35,534 nucleotides of DNA from Rhizophagus sp. LPA8_4_AMF (GCA_021464525.1 JADRCO010000374.1:1-35534), one strand, 5' to 3'; counted from the stretch's first letter, positions 11,380-21,879 are shown. Notes: generated by a model from the sequence alone, not told the origin. Translations and numbers: made by a program.

Positions 11380-12660
11380 TGCTTTTTACCTCCATTAGAT
11401 TCTTGCATTATGAATGGATTAGAATCATTAGTTCCATTTTTAAATACTTGATTATAAGGATTATTAGGAACATTATTATTTATATATCATCAAAAGAAAA
11501 TTTAGACCTTACAAAGATTGCTAATAATTTAATTGACAAGATTACTAAATATGATATGATCTATTTTGCACACTTATAATTATCGCAGAATGCACATTAA
11601 AATATTCAATCTATTTTAAAAATAATAAAGATTTTATTTCTAAAAATAGACATGAAAAGAAAGTAATGAATTATATTCATTGAAGCCAATGAATAGAAGC
11701 ATAATCGAAAACACATATATAATTGCATATAATATTTCTTATATCTATTTATTAAAAGAAGTAATTTAAGTTTCCTTGAACATCATCATCAAATATGTTG
11801 CTGAGGAATTGTTGCAGGTAAAGCAACCAAGCAAACTAATCTAAATTATTGCATAATAATATTTTCCATAGTTATTAATTATTAATACCTCTCAATTCCA
11901 TGTCTTACAATATCTCAATAGATAACCTATCAACATCAACACCAATAATTACTTTTATGGGTTCTTAATATCACTGTCAAAGGAATTCTCTTGGTAATTA
12001 GTCATATTACCTTAAATAATCCAAACATTTTCTCCTGCAATCTTCCATGATATAAATATAGAATCCCAAAATTCACTACTTGATATATTATTGAATAGAG
12101 GAAATAATTGAGGACAATTAAACAGGATGTTTCATAAACATACTTATATGTAGTTGATCAAATAAAAAAATAAAATAAAAATAAAAATGTCTATATTTAA
12201 AGAAACCAAACTGAATAATTACAAATGTTTTCAAATAAGTTTTGGTAAGAATTTAATACATTCTATTACCGTCGTAAACAAATCGTAATCATTCCATTTA
12301 TTCTACCCGTCATAATCAAATATTTCTTATTTTTAGCGTAATAAGATTGAAATATCATATGTTAATCAAATATACTGACAGTATTCACATTTTCATGAAA
12401 TAAACAAATAAAATAACAACCACATTGAATCTGCATTATAAGAGTGACTAATGATAATTGCTTATTCTATATACGCTGCTTTAACAGCAAATTCTGATTT
12501 AAAGATCTACAGTATATAATAGATATTCTAATTTCTAACCAACAATCTAATGCGTAATAAAACAATTTCCATTTAGTGATACTTTTATCTTCGTTCGTAA
12601 TAGATTTACCGTTATCTTTATCAATATTATTATCAATATTAGCTTTCATCGATATCGTTT
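11380..12660 (-). pseudogene. decayed, internally deleted copy of the WD40/ion-channel gene
   Basis: Blocks align in order and orientation with the channel gene at 2041-6132. About 11380-11520 matches the exon 5 pore-side region (shared AAGGATTATTAGGA). About 11590-11735 matches the exon 5 start (TCTAAAAATAGACATGAAAA). About 11820-11930 matches exon 4 near the membrane segments (TTATTGCATAATA, ATTTTCCATA). About 11970-12160 matches the exon 4 start (AATCCCAAAATCCA-like, TTTCATAAACATAC). About 12560-12640 matches exon 1 (TTTACCGTTAT, CTTTATCAA). Most of exon 4, including the soluble middle, is deleted, and frames are broken throughout. It retains intron positions, so it arose by DNA duplication rather than retrocopying. 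Confidence 0.75.
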
Positions 12661-12664
12661 TCAC

Positions 12665-13800
12665 TAATTTCGATTTTTTTACAGTAACCTCAATTATTGA
12701 CTCCTTTAATAATAGGGAGTGTATGTATAAATTTTTATCCCTTTTTAAGGAGCTATGTAACGCATCGTTCCTTTACGATTTTACTATTATAAGGAGTTAA
12801 AGTAACACAATTTATCGTGAAAGTTGAATTAGGAATGAGCATCATTTGGCGTAATCAATCTGACGTAACAACTCCACATTTTCCACATTTAATTGATTAG
12901 TAAAAAAAAAATACTATTATAGGTTCTTTCAAGTGCTTAAAGTGTTAGTACAATTTAATAATCCAGAAATAGTTACGTACCCCCAGTTGATAAGTGATTG
13001 ACCATTTTCAAAATTATGTAGATTCACAAGCACATTTACTGTTTACGAAAATTGATCATCAAATTTTATCTTCGGTATAAATTAAACCCGACAATTAAGT
13101 TCTAGGGTTTTCTTGTATACAAACTATTGTTACAATGACAATTTCTTGGCATTTGTTTACTGTACCTTTCATGTGATACAAATAAACATTATTGTAATAA
13201 TGGCAACAAGATTTCTTAATATTTTCTTCAATATAGAACCTTCTAAGCATTTTTATTGATCAAATATGATGTTCGAAGTCATTATCAAAATCCTGAAAGT
13301 TACTTATATTATAGATGGGCTGAGAAGATATTTCCGATATTTCCGATACGAAACCCTGTACATCAAGGAGCAATACTGTGCATGTAGATCATTGATCGAC
13401 AAAGTGGGATAAAAGTATTGAATTTATATATTTATTTTTTAAAATGAGTTTTTATTATGTTTCAGACTTTATAATACAAAGATAATGATTAAAAATTCGG
13501 TTAATGAAATAGGCAAATAATGTGATTTTACTTTTTTTTTTATTTTTTTTCTGTTTGTTTTTTCACTGCATGCAACTCCTGCAGCCTTACATTACTAAAG
13601 CAGAAAAAAATAATGTTAGGTATCATTACTGATTGATAATAATTTTTTTTAATAACAAACTAGCTATTTTAATTATTTTAATGACCATATCACGACTATT
13701 GCGGACCTGATTGCCATTATAAAATTTTGTTCACACAATTAATTAGTGTTACCTAAAAGTAACAGCTACAAATATAAAAGGAAATATTTTAATGAAGGTA
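12665..13800. other. non-coding stretch upstream of protease A
   Basis: No supported gene. The sequence is AT-rich with scattered homopolymers, and the proximal ~120 nt form the promoter and 5' leader of protease A. Confidence 0.45.
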
Positions 13801-13804
13801 TAAT

Positions 13805-13814
13805 TATATAAAAG
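13805..13814 (+). promoter_or_regulatory. TATA-box-like element of protease A
   Basis: TATATAAAAG, 117 nt upstream of the ATG at 13922. A pyrimidine-rich leader follows. It is similar in sequence to the box before paralog B. Confidence 0.45.
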
Positions 13815-13921
13815 GGAGGAAATATTGTTCAACAAATAAAGTTTTTTTTTTTTCTTTCTTTTCTTTTTAATCAAAAAAAGAAAAAATTATAATTAAACTG
13901 GCCTTTTTTATTATTTTTAAA

Positions 13922-15499
13922 ATGAAGATTTTATCAACGATTTATTTCATCATCCTAATAGGATTAATATGTTTAACGCAAACGACGTTATCACATAAAT
14001 GTCTTGAATTTAAAAAACCAATATATAAATATAAAACTCAAGTTGTTGATTGTCCAATGGTAACAGCTAATGATAAAAGACAAACACCATCATCACCAGA
14101 TAATATGTTTGTCGTAGATTTTGATTGTTCGATCAATAATGCAACATTATGTGATAAAGTTAAGAATGTATTTATTACGGCAGGAAAATTTATAACGGCA
14201 ACATTAGACTTAAAATCTGTTGTGAGCGTAAAGGCAAAGTTTGTAGATTTTTGTGCAAGTTTTAATGATTGCGACACAAATTCAATAATATTAGGAGCAG
14301 CACGCCCGGGAAGGATGATTCCATTTCAAAATCTTACAGATGATGGTAAAATTAGATTATATCCACAAGCATTATATAAACAAATGAATTTACCGGAACA
14401 TCCGCAATTTGGGCCAAATGAAATTGAGGCAATTTTTAATGCAAATATAAGTTATTGGTTTGAAGGTGATCCATTGCCTATGGAATTTGGACAAGCTGAT
14501 ATGTTATTTGTCGTTCTTCATGAACTTATTCATGGATTAGGTTTTACAACTTCATGGGATGATTATTTTGGATTACAAGCATTAACTCCTGTTGATGCAA
14601 TTATGGAAGTCGATGGACCTTCTCCAGGAACACCAGGACCACCAGGACCACCGGCAGGAACTCCAGAAACCCCAGGAATTCCAGGAGGCCCAGAAGCATC
14701 ACCAGGAGGACCACCAGGATCACCAGGATCACCAGTACCTTCAAACGTTGTATTCCAATTCATAGAATTTGTATTTGATAGAAATTTAGTATTATTACAG
14801 AGCGGGCAATCACTTACATCAATAACTGATCAATTAAATACTTTTAAATTCGATTTAACTTTACCTGATAATTTAATAATTAACTCATTCATACAATCAT
14901 CACAATTTCAAATAGCCAAGAATATGTATAAACATGGTACTACACATGGTGAAATTGGGTTTTTACTTACACCTGATGTTCCATCTAATACTCAATTAAC
15001 TGCGGATCAAATTCAAAATAATGTTTTTATTGTGGAGACTAGCTTGAAACCTTTTGGATCTAGTTCAAGTATGGGACATGTAGATTTTACAACTTATGTA
15101 AATAGTAGTGATTTTTTAATGTTATTTACGTATCCTCGCGGAAAAACTCTTGGTGAAATGATGGATAGATCAGGTAGCACTAATACATTTGGTCCCATCG
15201 GTCCTAAATTAAGAATTCTTTTGGGAATTTTAGGGTAAATTTTTTTAATATCTTATTTTAACTTTTTAAAAGATAATGCATGCTAAGTCTACATCTTATT
15301 TATTTTTTTTAGGTATGAAGTTAAAAGTAGTTACACTTCACCGGTTACATTAAATACGTCAACTGTAACGATTAATTCGACTGATACTTCTAATAATAAT
15401 GAAAATAATGATGATAAAAATAATAATTCTTCTTTTGTTAGTTTCAATTTAGTATTAACTTTTGCTTGTATATTATTAGCTAATTATTTTATATATTGA
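13922..15499 (+). CDS. secreted metzincin-like zinc metalloprotease A, with collagen-like insert and GPI-type tail
   Basis: Two exons, 13922-15234 and 15313-15499, are joined in phase by a GT-AG intron (78 nt) to give 499 residues. MKIL... starts a signal peptide (about 1-24). Six cysteines (27, 44, 69, 77, 111, 117) are conserved in all three paralogs, as is RLYPQAL near 145. The zinc motif HELIHGLGF is at 200-208, with H200, E201 and H204. H386 in GHVD and M400 in DFLM fit a third ligand and Met-turn, as in metzincins (leishmanolysin-like HExxHxxGF proteases are the nearest named type). Residues ~232-273 form a Gly/Pro-rich collagen-like insert absent from B and C. Exon 2 adds a Ser/Thr/Asn-rich stalk and the hydrophobic tail LVLTFACILLANYFIY, typical of GPI attachment. 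The substrate is unknown; extracellular, wall-associated proteolysis is inferred. Confidence 0.85.
14615..14740 (+). repeat. collagen-like Gly/Pro-coding repeat within protease A
   Basis: The DNA repeats CCAGGA(C/T)CACCAGGA-like units and is far richer in G+C than its surroundings. It encodes Gly-X-Y-like runs such as GTPGPPGPPAGTPETPG and GGPPGSPGSP. It lies between the zinc motif and the next conserved block (FDxNLVLL), where B has a short linker and C a Ser/Thr-rich one. Confidence 0.85.
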
Positions 15500-17380
15500 G
15501 GGGAAAGATGGGGGTATTCTTTAACATGTAAATTTAAATAATGTACCATAATGTTTCACGTTTGACCTGGTTTACTGTAAAATTATCTAACCAAACACGC
15601 CAGTGTCATTATTAAATAATGTAACGGGTGCAGACTGCATACTACCGTACGTGTGACTGTGGCGTATTATCAATTTATTTTATGTCATTATCTTGAGCGA
15701 AATCCGTCGTTCTCTATCACAGTTAAATAATTTTTCCTTAAAATTAGATTGTTTGTTTAATCAATAACATCGTGCTGCTAATGCCTTCTTTAACGACTAC
15801 TATTGAATGTACTGCACATTCTTTTATTGTTAATCAAAGTAAAACTCATTCACAGGGGTTTATATAACGCCATATTAAAGGTGGATAAATTTGATTAAAG
15901 GAAGATAATGTATACGATGTACTATACATATTATTTTTACAATTAGCTCTACGTATTTCTTTTTTCAGGACCAGCGCTGCGTCCAATATTACATTATCTG
16001 TTATCTAAAGGGAAAGATCTGCATAATCATTTTGTGCAAACTTTAGCAAAAAAAGCCGATAGTAACACGTAACATACAATGTGCATTATGTTTCAAGTTA
16101 GTGTTTCAAAGTTTCAAACATGAACTTTAATAAAAGCTATTGTATGCACAATCAACTATTATGTAAGATCATGCTTATATAATTTTTGTATTGACACATG
16201 TGATATGTTATCAAGATAATGATTTAATATCAACAATGATTATTAAGTTGTGAAATAAAATTATACATATTGGTATTTTAAAAATACATTCTTAATAAAT
16301 TTGCGCTATACTTTCAAAACTGGTGAACGAACGTTGGAATCTTCAAAATTTTATTGTAAAATATTTTAGGATTTTTTTTTCTAATAAAAAAAACGATAAC
16401 ATTTATGTAAAAATAAATAAATAATTCGTGTATGGTATCAATTTTGCTTTATATAATTTCATCATATAATTTCAAATTATTAGCCCTTCTTATTCACGAA
16501 ATATATTTTTAATCGTAGATTAGATTAGTATGATTTTATTCCCCTTTTTTTTATACCATATTTTAAAGAAATTTAAGTAAGTAATAATAAAATACTATCA
16601 ATGTAAAATCTGAGAGGTGTGAAAAACTAGTTGTGACTTTCTTTACTCTTTATTAATAATATTACTTTTTATTTTATTATTAGAATCACTTTAATTAAAG
16701 CTTTATTTTGATTGAAGTGTTATATTTGTTATACTGTACATATTATTATATTTAAGTTTTAGTCGGGAGGAATAAATAATAATGAAGAGTCAATTTATTG
16801 TTTTGTGAATTACGTGATTTAAATTAACTCATGTTTGGTCGATCAAAGACTTCTGACCAACCGGTTGACCAACTATTTGAAATTAAATTATAATAAAAAT
16901 TTATAAAAATCTATTAACCAAATTTATTTAATATTGACTTAACTCCTATATGTTTTCTAATAAATAATTTATTGGTTCTCTGTAACGTGACAACTTCCGA
17001 AAAGAAACGTCCAATGTCATCTCTTAAATGCTGCTACAGTATTAATTGCTAAATAGTAATTCCTTTACAATATCATTTCGAATTTTTGCCTATACTAAAA
17101 TTTATTTACGAGCTTATTGAAAATTCTTGCGCATTATTTAGATTTTATTGCATTTTGGCAAACGACGAACACGATAACCATTTTGAGAAACAAAAAAATT
17201 GAAAAAGATTTATTACTTATACTGAACATTGAACACACCGAACACAAACGAGCAAATACAAGTGAACGTGCATGTGAATGATATAGTGGTTGATCATATT
17301 TTTTTTTATGCTCATTATCTATAATTATCGCACGGCCTTATAGGATCATGCTGATTTTATTTAGCCGATATTTTCATTAT
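15500..17380. other. intergenic region, no intact gene
   Basis: Mostly AT-rich non-coding DNA downstream of protease A. The one point of note is an exon-like stretch at 15970-16072. A small inverted motif of GGTTGACCAAC type lies at 16831-16880. Nothing else is supported. Confidence 0.45.
15970..16072 (+). pseudogene. possible orphan terminal exon
   Basis: A strong acceptor (pyrimidine run then CAG) ends at 15969. An open stretch follows with good coding character, including ALRPILHYLLSKGKDLHNHF and QTLAKKADSNT, then TAA at 16070-16072. No matching upstream exon was found in the ~470 nt after protease A. It may be the last exon of a lost gene or a chance match. Confidence 0.25.
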
Positions 17381-17483
17381 CGTACAATATTGATATCAAT
17401 AGTTTATTTGCGTACAATATTGATATTGATAGTTTATTTTCGTACAATATTGATATCAATATTTTGTTTGCGTATATTGATAG
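17381..17483 (+). repeat. 30-bp tandem repeat, three copies plus partial
   Basis: CGTACAATATTGATATCAAT followed by AGTTTATTTG repeats with a 30-bp period from 17381, 17411 and 17441. A fourth, shortened copy is at 17471. Each unit holds the palindrome ATTGATATCAAT (ATTGATATTGAT in the second copy). Confidence 0.8.
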
Positions 17484-17513
17484 CATGATCTGCATTAGCC
17501 GTACGATAAATTA

Positions 17514-17831
17514 GGGATGGAATCGGTTCAAAAATGAGTCGACTCGAGTCGATTCTGGAACTGGTCTTAAATTTAAAGGGTTCTGGATCTTTTGGCTTAA
17601 AACTACTTTTAACATAAAAACCGTTCTGAGCCGAAACCGAATTCGAACCGACTTCAAGAACCGACTCAAATCATCAAGATTTTGATGATCACATACCAAC
17701 TATCATTTGATTGACATGATTGATCTACTTGTGTCTTAAATTTGGCGCACATAGCTCATATTTTTATTTATTAAAGCCGAATTGGAACCAATGTGGAACC
17801 GAATTAGAACCGACGAACCGATTTCCATACC
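17514..17831 (+). mobile_element. TA-flanked MITE, family 2, copy 1
   Basis: The ends are GGGATGGAATCGGTTC and, inverted, GG(T)ATGGAAATCGGTT, flanked by TA on both sides (17512-17513 and 17832-17833). This fits a Tc1/mariner-type target. The interior has many GAACCGA and TTCGGTT-like words. A second copy is at 29161-29470. Short frames through it are not real genes. Confidence 0.75.
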
Positions 17832-17833
17832 TA

Positions 17834-18283
17834 ATACAATATCCATAAATTACATTATTAAAATATAGGCATTTGATTTATATTGTGTTTGGTAGTGTGT
17901 GTTCGGTGTGTTCAATTTATAAAATAATCAAAATTCAAATCGTTAACATTTCAGAAAATGGCAATAAAATCGTTAACTGTTTAATCATTCAGTTAATTGG
18001 TTAATTTGCAAGATAGATTTGAATAATTTGTAATAAAACTTCCAATATAATTTATTTGAGAATAACGCGAAATTTATTTCATTTTAATTTATTAATTATT
18101 TTAGAAATTTAATAATTGGTATCACTAACATTAATTTCATAAATATTGTAATACTACACGTTAAAATGGCAAAAGTTCACGTGAAACCGGTTTAATTGTA
18201 GAATTTAACTATTTATTGATATGATCCACAGTATGAGTACATTAATTGTGGTGAGTGATGAAGGATTTAGAAATAATGATTAG
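17834..18283. other. AT-rich stretch downstream of the knottin-like gene
   Basis: Nothing seen beyond the presumed 3' flank of the minus-strand gene that ends at 18284. Confidence 0.4.
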
Positions 18284-18646
18284 TTATGCGCACCCAAAAC
18301 CATTGATACAAGTTAAACTACAACAAGCTCCAGGGTTGTCAAGATCACAAGGTGAACCAGAAGGTATACATGTTGCAGTAGTAGTAATAGTTAAGGTTTT
18401 AGTTGTGGTTATAGTTTCGGTTTTGGGAGGAGATGTGATGGTAGAAGCGGGAGCAGTTACAGTTTTAGTTTTAGTATTAGTCTTGGTCTCGGTCTTAGTA
18501 AAATAGCATTTGGACTTAGTCTTGGTAATGGTTAAGGTATTTTGGCAGTGATGACAATGTTTATTTCGATAGTGTGCTTCAATATTCAATGTTAAAAAAC
18601 AAAGAGAAATGACAAAAATTATTTTAAGGAATGTGGAAGAATACAT
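18284..18646 (-). CDS. small secreted cysteine-rich protein with Thr/Lys stalk and knottin-like C-terminal domain
   Basis: A single exon encoding 120 residues, with ATG at 18646 and TAA at 18284-18286. Residues 1-24 are a clear signal peptide (charged start, FLKIIFVISLCFLTL core, cleavage likely after IEA). HCHHC at 30-34 could bind metal. Residues ~35-91 are a low-complexity Thr/Lys stalk (TKTETKTNTKTKT), likely O-glycosylated if secreted. The C-terminus has cysteines at 93, 100, 108, 109, 113 and 119, spaced C-x6-C-x7-CC-x3-C-x5-C. This is the inhibitor-cystine-knot order. Function is unknown: effector, protease inhibitor or wall-associated roles are all possible. It lies in the intergenic space between proteases A and B. 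The plus-strand frame over the same bases is a shadow. Confidence 0.75.
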   Translation of the reverse strand: MYSSTFLKIIFVISLCFLTLNIEAHYRNKHCHHCQNTLTITKTKSKCYFTKTETKTNTKTKTVTAPASTITSPPKTETITTTKTLTITTTATCIPSGSPCDLDNPGACCSLTCINGFGCA

Positions 18647-18683
18647 TGTGTATTAGAATGAGAATTTTCAAGAATTAGTTTTC

Positions 18684-18706
18684 AAAAAAAAAAAAAAAAA
18701 AAAAAA
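18684..18706 (+). repeat. A23 homopolymer in the 5' leader of the knottin-like gene
   Basis: A run of 23 A lies between the TATA-like element and the ATG on the minus strand, where it reads as a T tract. Similar T/A-rich leaders precede the protease genes. Its length is prone to sequencing error. Confidence 0.8.
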
Positions 18707-18724
18707 TTTCGTAGATTTAGGAAG

Positions 18725-18732
18725 CTTTTATA
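18725..18732 (-). promoter_or_regulatory. TATA-box-like element of the knottin-like gene
   Basis: TATAAAAG on the minus strand, about 79-86 nt before the ATG. Its spacing and sequence resemble those of the channel and protease promoters. Confidence 0.45.
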
Positions 18733-19940
18733 AGAACAATTTGAACAATTTCTGATTATATTTAATTGGTTTAAGTTATTTTTATTATGCGCGAAATTAT
18801 TTATACAGCATTCAAAATTTCACTTTTAAGTAAATTATTATCAACAGAATTTTGGAATATGTGAGTGATGTAATAATTTTTTTTGTGCATTTATTTCTTT
18901 ACTGGTGCAAAGATTTGGAATTAAATGTCAAATATTTTTGAGCTTGCATATTCGAACTAGATAAATACATAAATATTTAATTGTTTTGAAAGTGCGACGT
19001 GACATTTTTTATATTAAATCCGACCCATTTTTTGATTTGAGCGAAATTTATATGCGAGATCTCTTTTACATTATTAATTTTTAGATAAATGTTTCACGAA
19101 AATTTTGTTTATTTAATTAATTTATTTACAATATCCATTTTCGTTGTTCTAAAAAAAGAAAATAACGACGTGATGTTTTGATAAAAAAAAAAAAATTTAT
19201 TTTTCTTTCTTTAATCAAACTTGGTTGATTTATTTTTTGGGAAACAATTCGTATTCATGTAAGAATAATGCAGTGCATAAGGTTTATTAAACGCAAGGTG
19301 ACACTAATTTCGGTCCGTGACGATGTACAACAATTAAACCTTAAAATAACGGTATCCGTTCCTATTAATAAATTGGGTAGTACAAACTTTCAAACACGCA
19401 AATTAATTAATTTATTTATCTCAATTTACGATGTTAAAAAAACGAAAGGGATCCACAAAAAAAATTAATATTTAACAACTGAATGTAGAAAAATACTATA
19501 GTATTTATACAATGTGTGGATTTCAGGTTTTAAGGTTATTGTTTTGTGGCGCTTGACCTGCCATTTTATAGCGCTTGACCTGTTGCAAAACGACAGGATA
19601 CCTGCCGTAAAAACATGTGCACCTGCCGCAAAATCGGTACACTTTTTGATAGTGCAATTAAAAACTTCCTTCTAAAGAAATAAATATATTTTTTTGTTTG
19701 TAGAGTATTTTGATTTCGTCTGGTCGCATGGTTACCGCAGATTAATGAGAATTTCAAAGGATTCACTACTGGATCTGTTCAAAGGTTTAATCATTAACTA
19801 TTTTTTTATAAAAAAAAAAATTCAAAATTTATATGTATCGTGAAAAAAATTGGATTATATAGAATTTTTGATTATACCAGGTTTTTAAAAAGTTCCAATG
19901 TATTGATGTCAGTCATGTGATGCAATAATGGACATAGTAG
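18733..19940. other. non-coding stretch
   Basis: No supported gene. At 19551-19582 the word GCGCTTGACCTG occurs twice, followed by two CCTGCCG(T/C)AAAA words (up to ~19640). This may be a decayed repeat. Confidence 0.4.
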
Positions 19941-20685
19941 TGTTACGAAAATTATTTTTATTAGCATATATTTTATTTTATTTTATTTCCTTATTTGTAT
20001 AGTTTATAGGTATAGTTTATAGTTTATAGATAGTTTATTTATCGATATATAGCTTAATGGGAAAAAAACAACGGAAATCGGAAGATTAGATAATAGGTGG
20101 ATCATCGGAGGCTTAGTGGTACAATTTGTACTTTGTACAAAGGACGATTTGTACTGCGGACTATTTGGCCAAAGGACAAGTTGGCTTTTAGACCGAATTT
20201 TGGAAGATATTTAAAGGAAGAGTCAAGAAGTGAGATATCGGTGTGTATTAAATTTAATTAGATAGTTTATTCTTGTATAAGGGATAACGAATATTACAGA
20301 GCGCCAAGTGAAGCAGTAATATGGTCGATTCCTTGCCGATTGTTGTTAATTGTTAATGAAGATACACCATTTGTTTCCGATTTCTAACTAGTTGCTTTAT
20401 TATTTATTGTTGGTTAATCATACACATTTTACAGTTGATTTACTTCCGATTTATTGATAAAACACAAATATTTTATTTATTGTTTAATTTACGCCGATCA
20501 TTTACCGATTATTTATCACTTTATTTTCTAACACCTTACCGATTTCTTGACGATTATTTGCGATATCCTATACCCTATAACCGATATTTATCCTATTTCC
20601 CATTGTCGATTGTTAACCGATTGGCCTATATTTGTTATTTATTTTCTGTTACTATCTGACGAATAGTATAAAATCGGTAGTGACA
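19941..20685 (+). mobile_element. possible solo LTR of a retrotransposon
   Basis: The segment starts TGTTACGAAA and ends TAGTGACA, giving TG...CA ends with a 6-bp inverted match (TGTYAC). It is flanked by GTAG on both sides (19937-19940 and 20686-20689). Inside are a TATTTAAAGG promoter-like word near 20209 and a right part full of CCGAT words. No coding region or second LTR is present. The match to LTR rules is minimal, so another repeat type is possible. Confidence 0.4.
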
Positions 20686-20809
20686 GTAGCACAGCAATGG
20701 ATGAGACCAACGATGTATTCAAAGCATTGTATATTTATTTGGTTTGCTATTATTAATATTATATGTGCGACCTTTCCAGTAAACTTAAGTGTTAAATTTC
20801 ATAAAATCC

Positions 20810-20817
20810 TTATAACC
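20810..20817 (+). repeat. left 8-bp target-site duplication (TTATAACC)
   Basis: Identical to 21076-21083 on the far side of the hAT-like MITE. Confidence 0.8.
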
Positions 20818-21075
20818 CAGTGTTCGGCAGATGACTTGAAATGGCCAAATGACTCAAATGATAAATGACAAATGACCTGGGTCATTTGAATGTAATCTTG
20901 GCCAGCATTATAATTTTTGCCTACACTACATTCATTATTTTTTAATTATAGTCACATGATTATTTATACGATAAATATTAGCCAATCAAAATCAAATAAT
21001 TGAAATGACCAAATGCCAAATGATTATGAATAATGGACAATTAAATCATTTAAATGGTCAAGTGACCAAACACTG
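20818..21075 (+). mobile_element. hAT-like MITE
   Basis: The left terminus is CAGTGTTCGGCAGATGACTT. The right terminus read inverted is CAGTGTTTGGTCACTTGACC. The 258-bp element lies between perfect 8-bp direct repeats TTATAACC. The 8-bp duplication and CAGTG termini are typical of hAT superfamily elements. Interior words such as CAAATGA and TCATTTGA recur on both strands, so it can fold on itself. There is no coding capacity, so it would depend on a transposase elsewhere. Confidence 0.85.
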
Positions 21076-21083
21076 TTATAACC
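21076..21083 (+). repeat. right 8-bp target-site duplication (TTATAACC)
   Basis: Matches 20810-20817 exactly. Confidence 0.8.
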
Positions 21084-21879
21084 GGTATATTATTTTTCTA
21101 TGAGTATATTAATTTATAAATTAAACGGTAGATTAACTTTCATTATTGACTTTTTGAACAATAATAACGTATACCGGCAAAATTGCAAATACTCTCAATT
21201 TTTTTTTTGAAAATGAGATTTTTTATATTAACTCTGATATAATGAAACATTTGTTTATTATACTGTAACGTAATGATTATAAATAATTAATTAAGAGAAA
21301 CTCATTTATGTTTTTTTTAGAAAATGGATAATAAGATATTGTTATAAGTCAAATACGTCAAAATTATATAAATAATATTAATTATGACTTTTTTTTTATC
21401 GTAAATCGGAAACCTTTTAATGGTCTTTTTAATAAATAGTATTATATTTTACTTATAATAACGAATAAAATAAAGATAAAATTTAGTTTGGTTTAAAAAA
21501 TGTCGAATTGTATAGTATTCTTTTATTTTGAATTAATAAATGTTTTTATTGGGTATCAATTACTTTAAATCATACTTTATATTGATTTAAGATATAGTAT
21601 ATAATAAATGGTATTGGATAGGATAGAGGAATATAGATATCGGTCGAAGACTGGTATCCCCATCAATTATAGTTCAGTAATTAGGAATACTGCGGTGGCG
21701 TAATTATTATGCAGCCAAATAGGATCATGTCGTTTTTAACATACTAATATTTTTTAGATAAAGTATTTATTGCATAAATATCTTTGATATTTTTGACGCA
21801 TTACGTCATTTAGATTTTATAGGTAAAATACCTATGCTTTTTATATGGAATGGACGTCTGCATAATAACACAGCTATTA

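Noticed and set aside
14038-14763. Minus-strand frames opposite protease A, one Gly/Pro-rich
   Set aside because: They are shadows of the well-supported plus-strand gene; the Gly/Pro look comes from the complementary CCAGGA repeat.
16831-16880. GGTCGATCAAAG / GGTTGACCAAC inverted-looking words
   Set aside because: Arms are short and imperfect, with no borders; not enough for an element call.
18255-18506. 83-codon plus-strand frame with Val-rich repeats
   Set aside because: It is the complement of the Thr/Lys stalk of the secreted protein, which has a proper signal peptide and cysteine pattern.
19268-19468. 66-codon plus-strand frame
   Set aside because: No homology, signal, partner exon or promoter support; the length is expected by chance.
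19566-19766. 66-codon minus-strand frame
   Set aside because: It crosses a short repeated motif and has no coding support.
20435-20868. Two overlapping plus-strand frames of about 75 codons
   Set aside because: They lie in the possible LTR and run into the hAT-like MITE; composition follows the repeat, with no recognisable protein feature.
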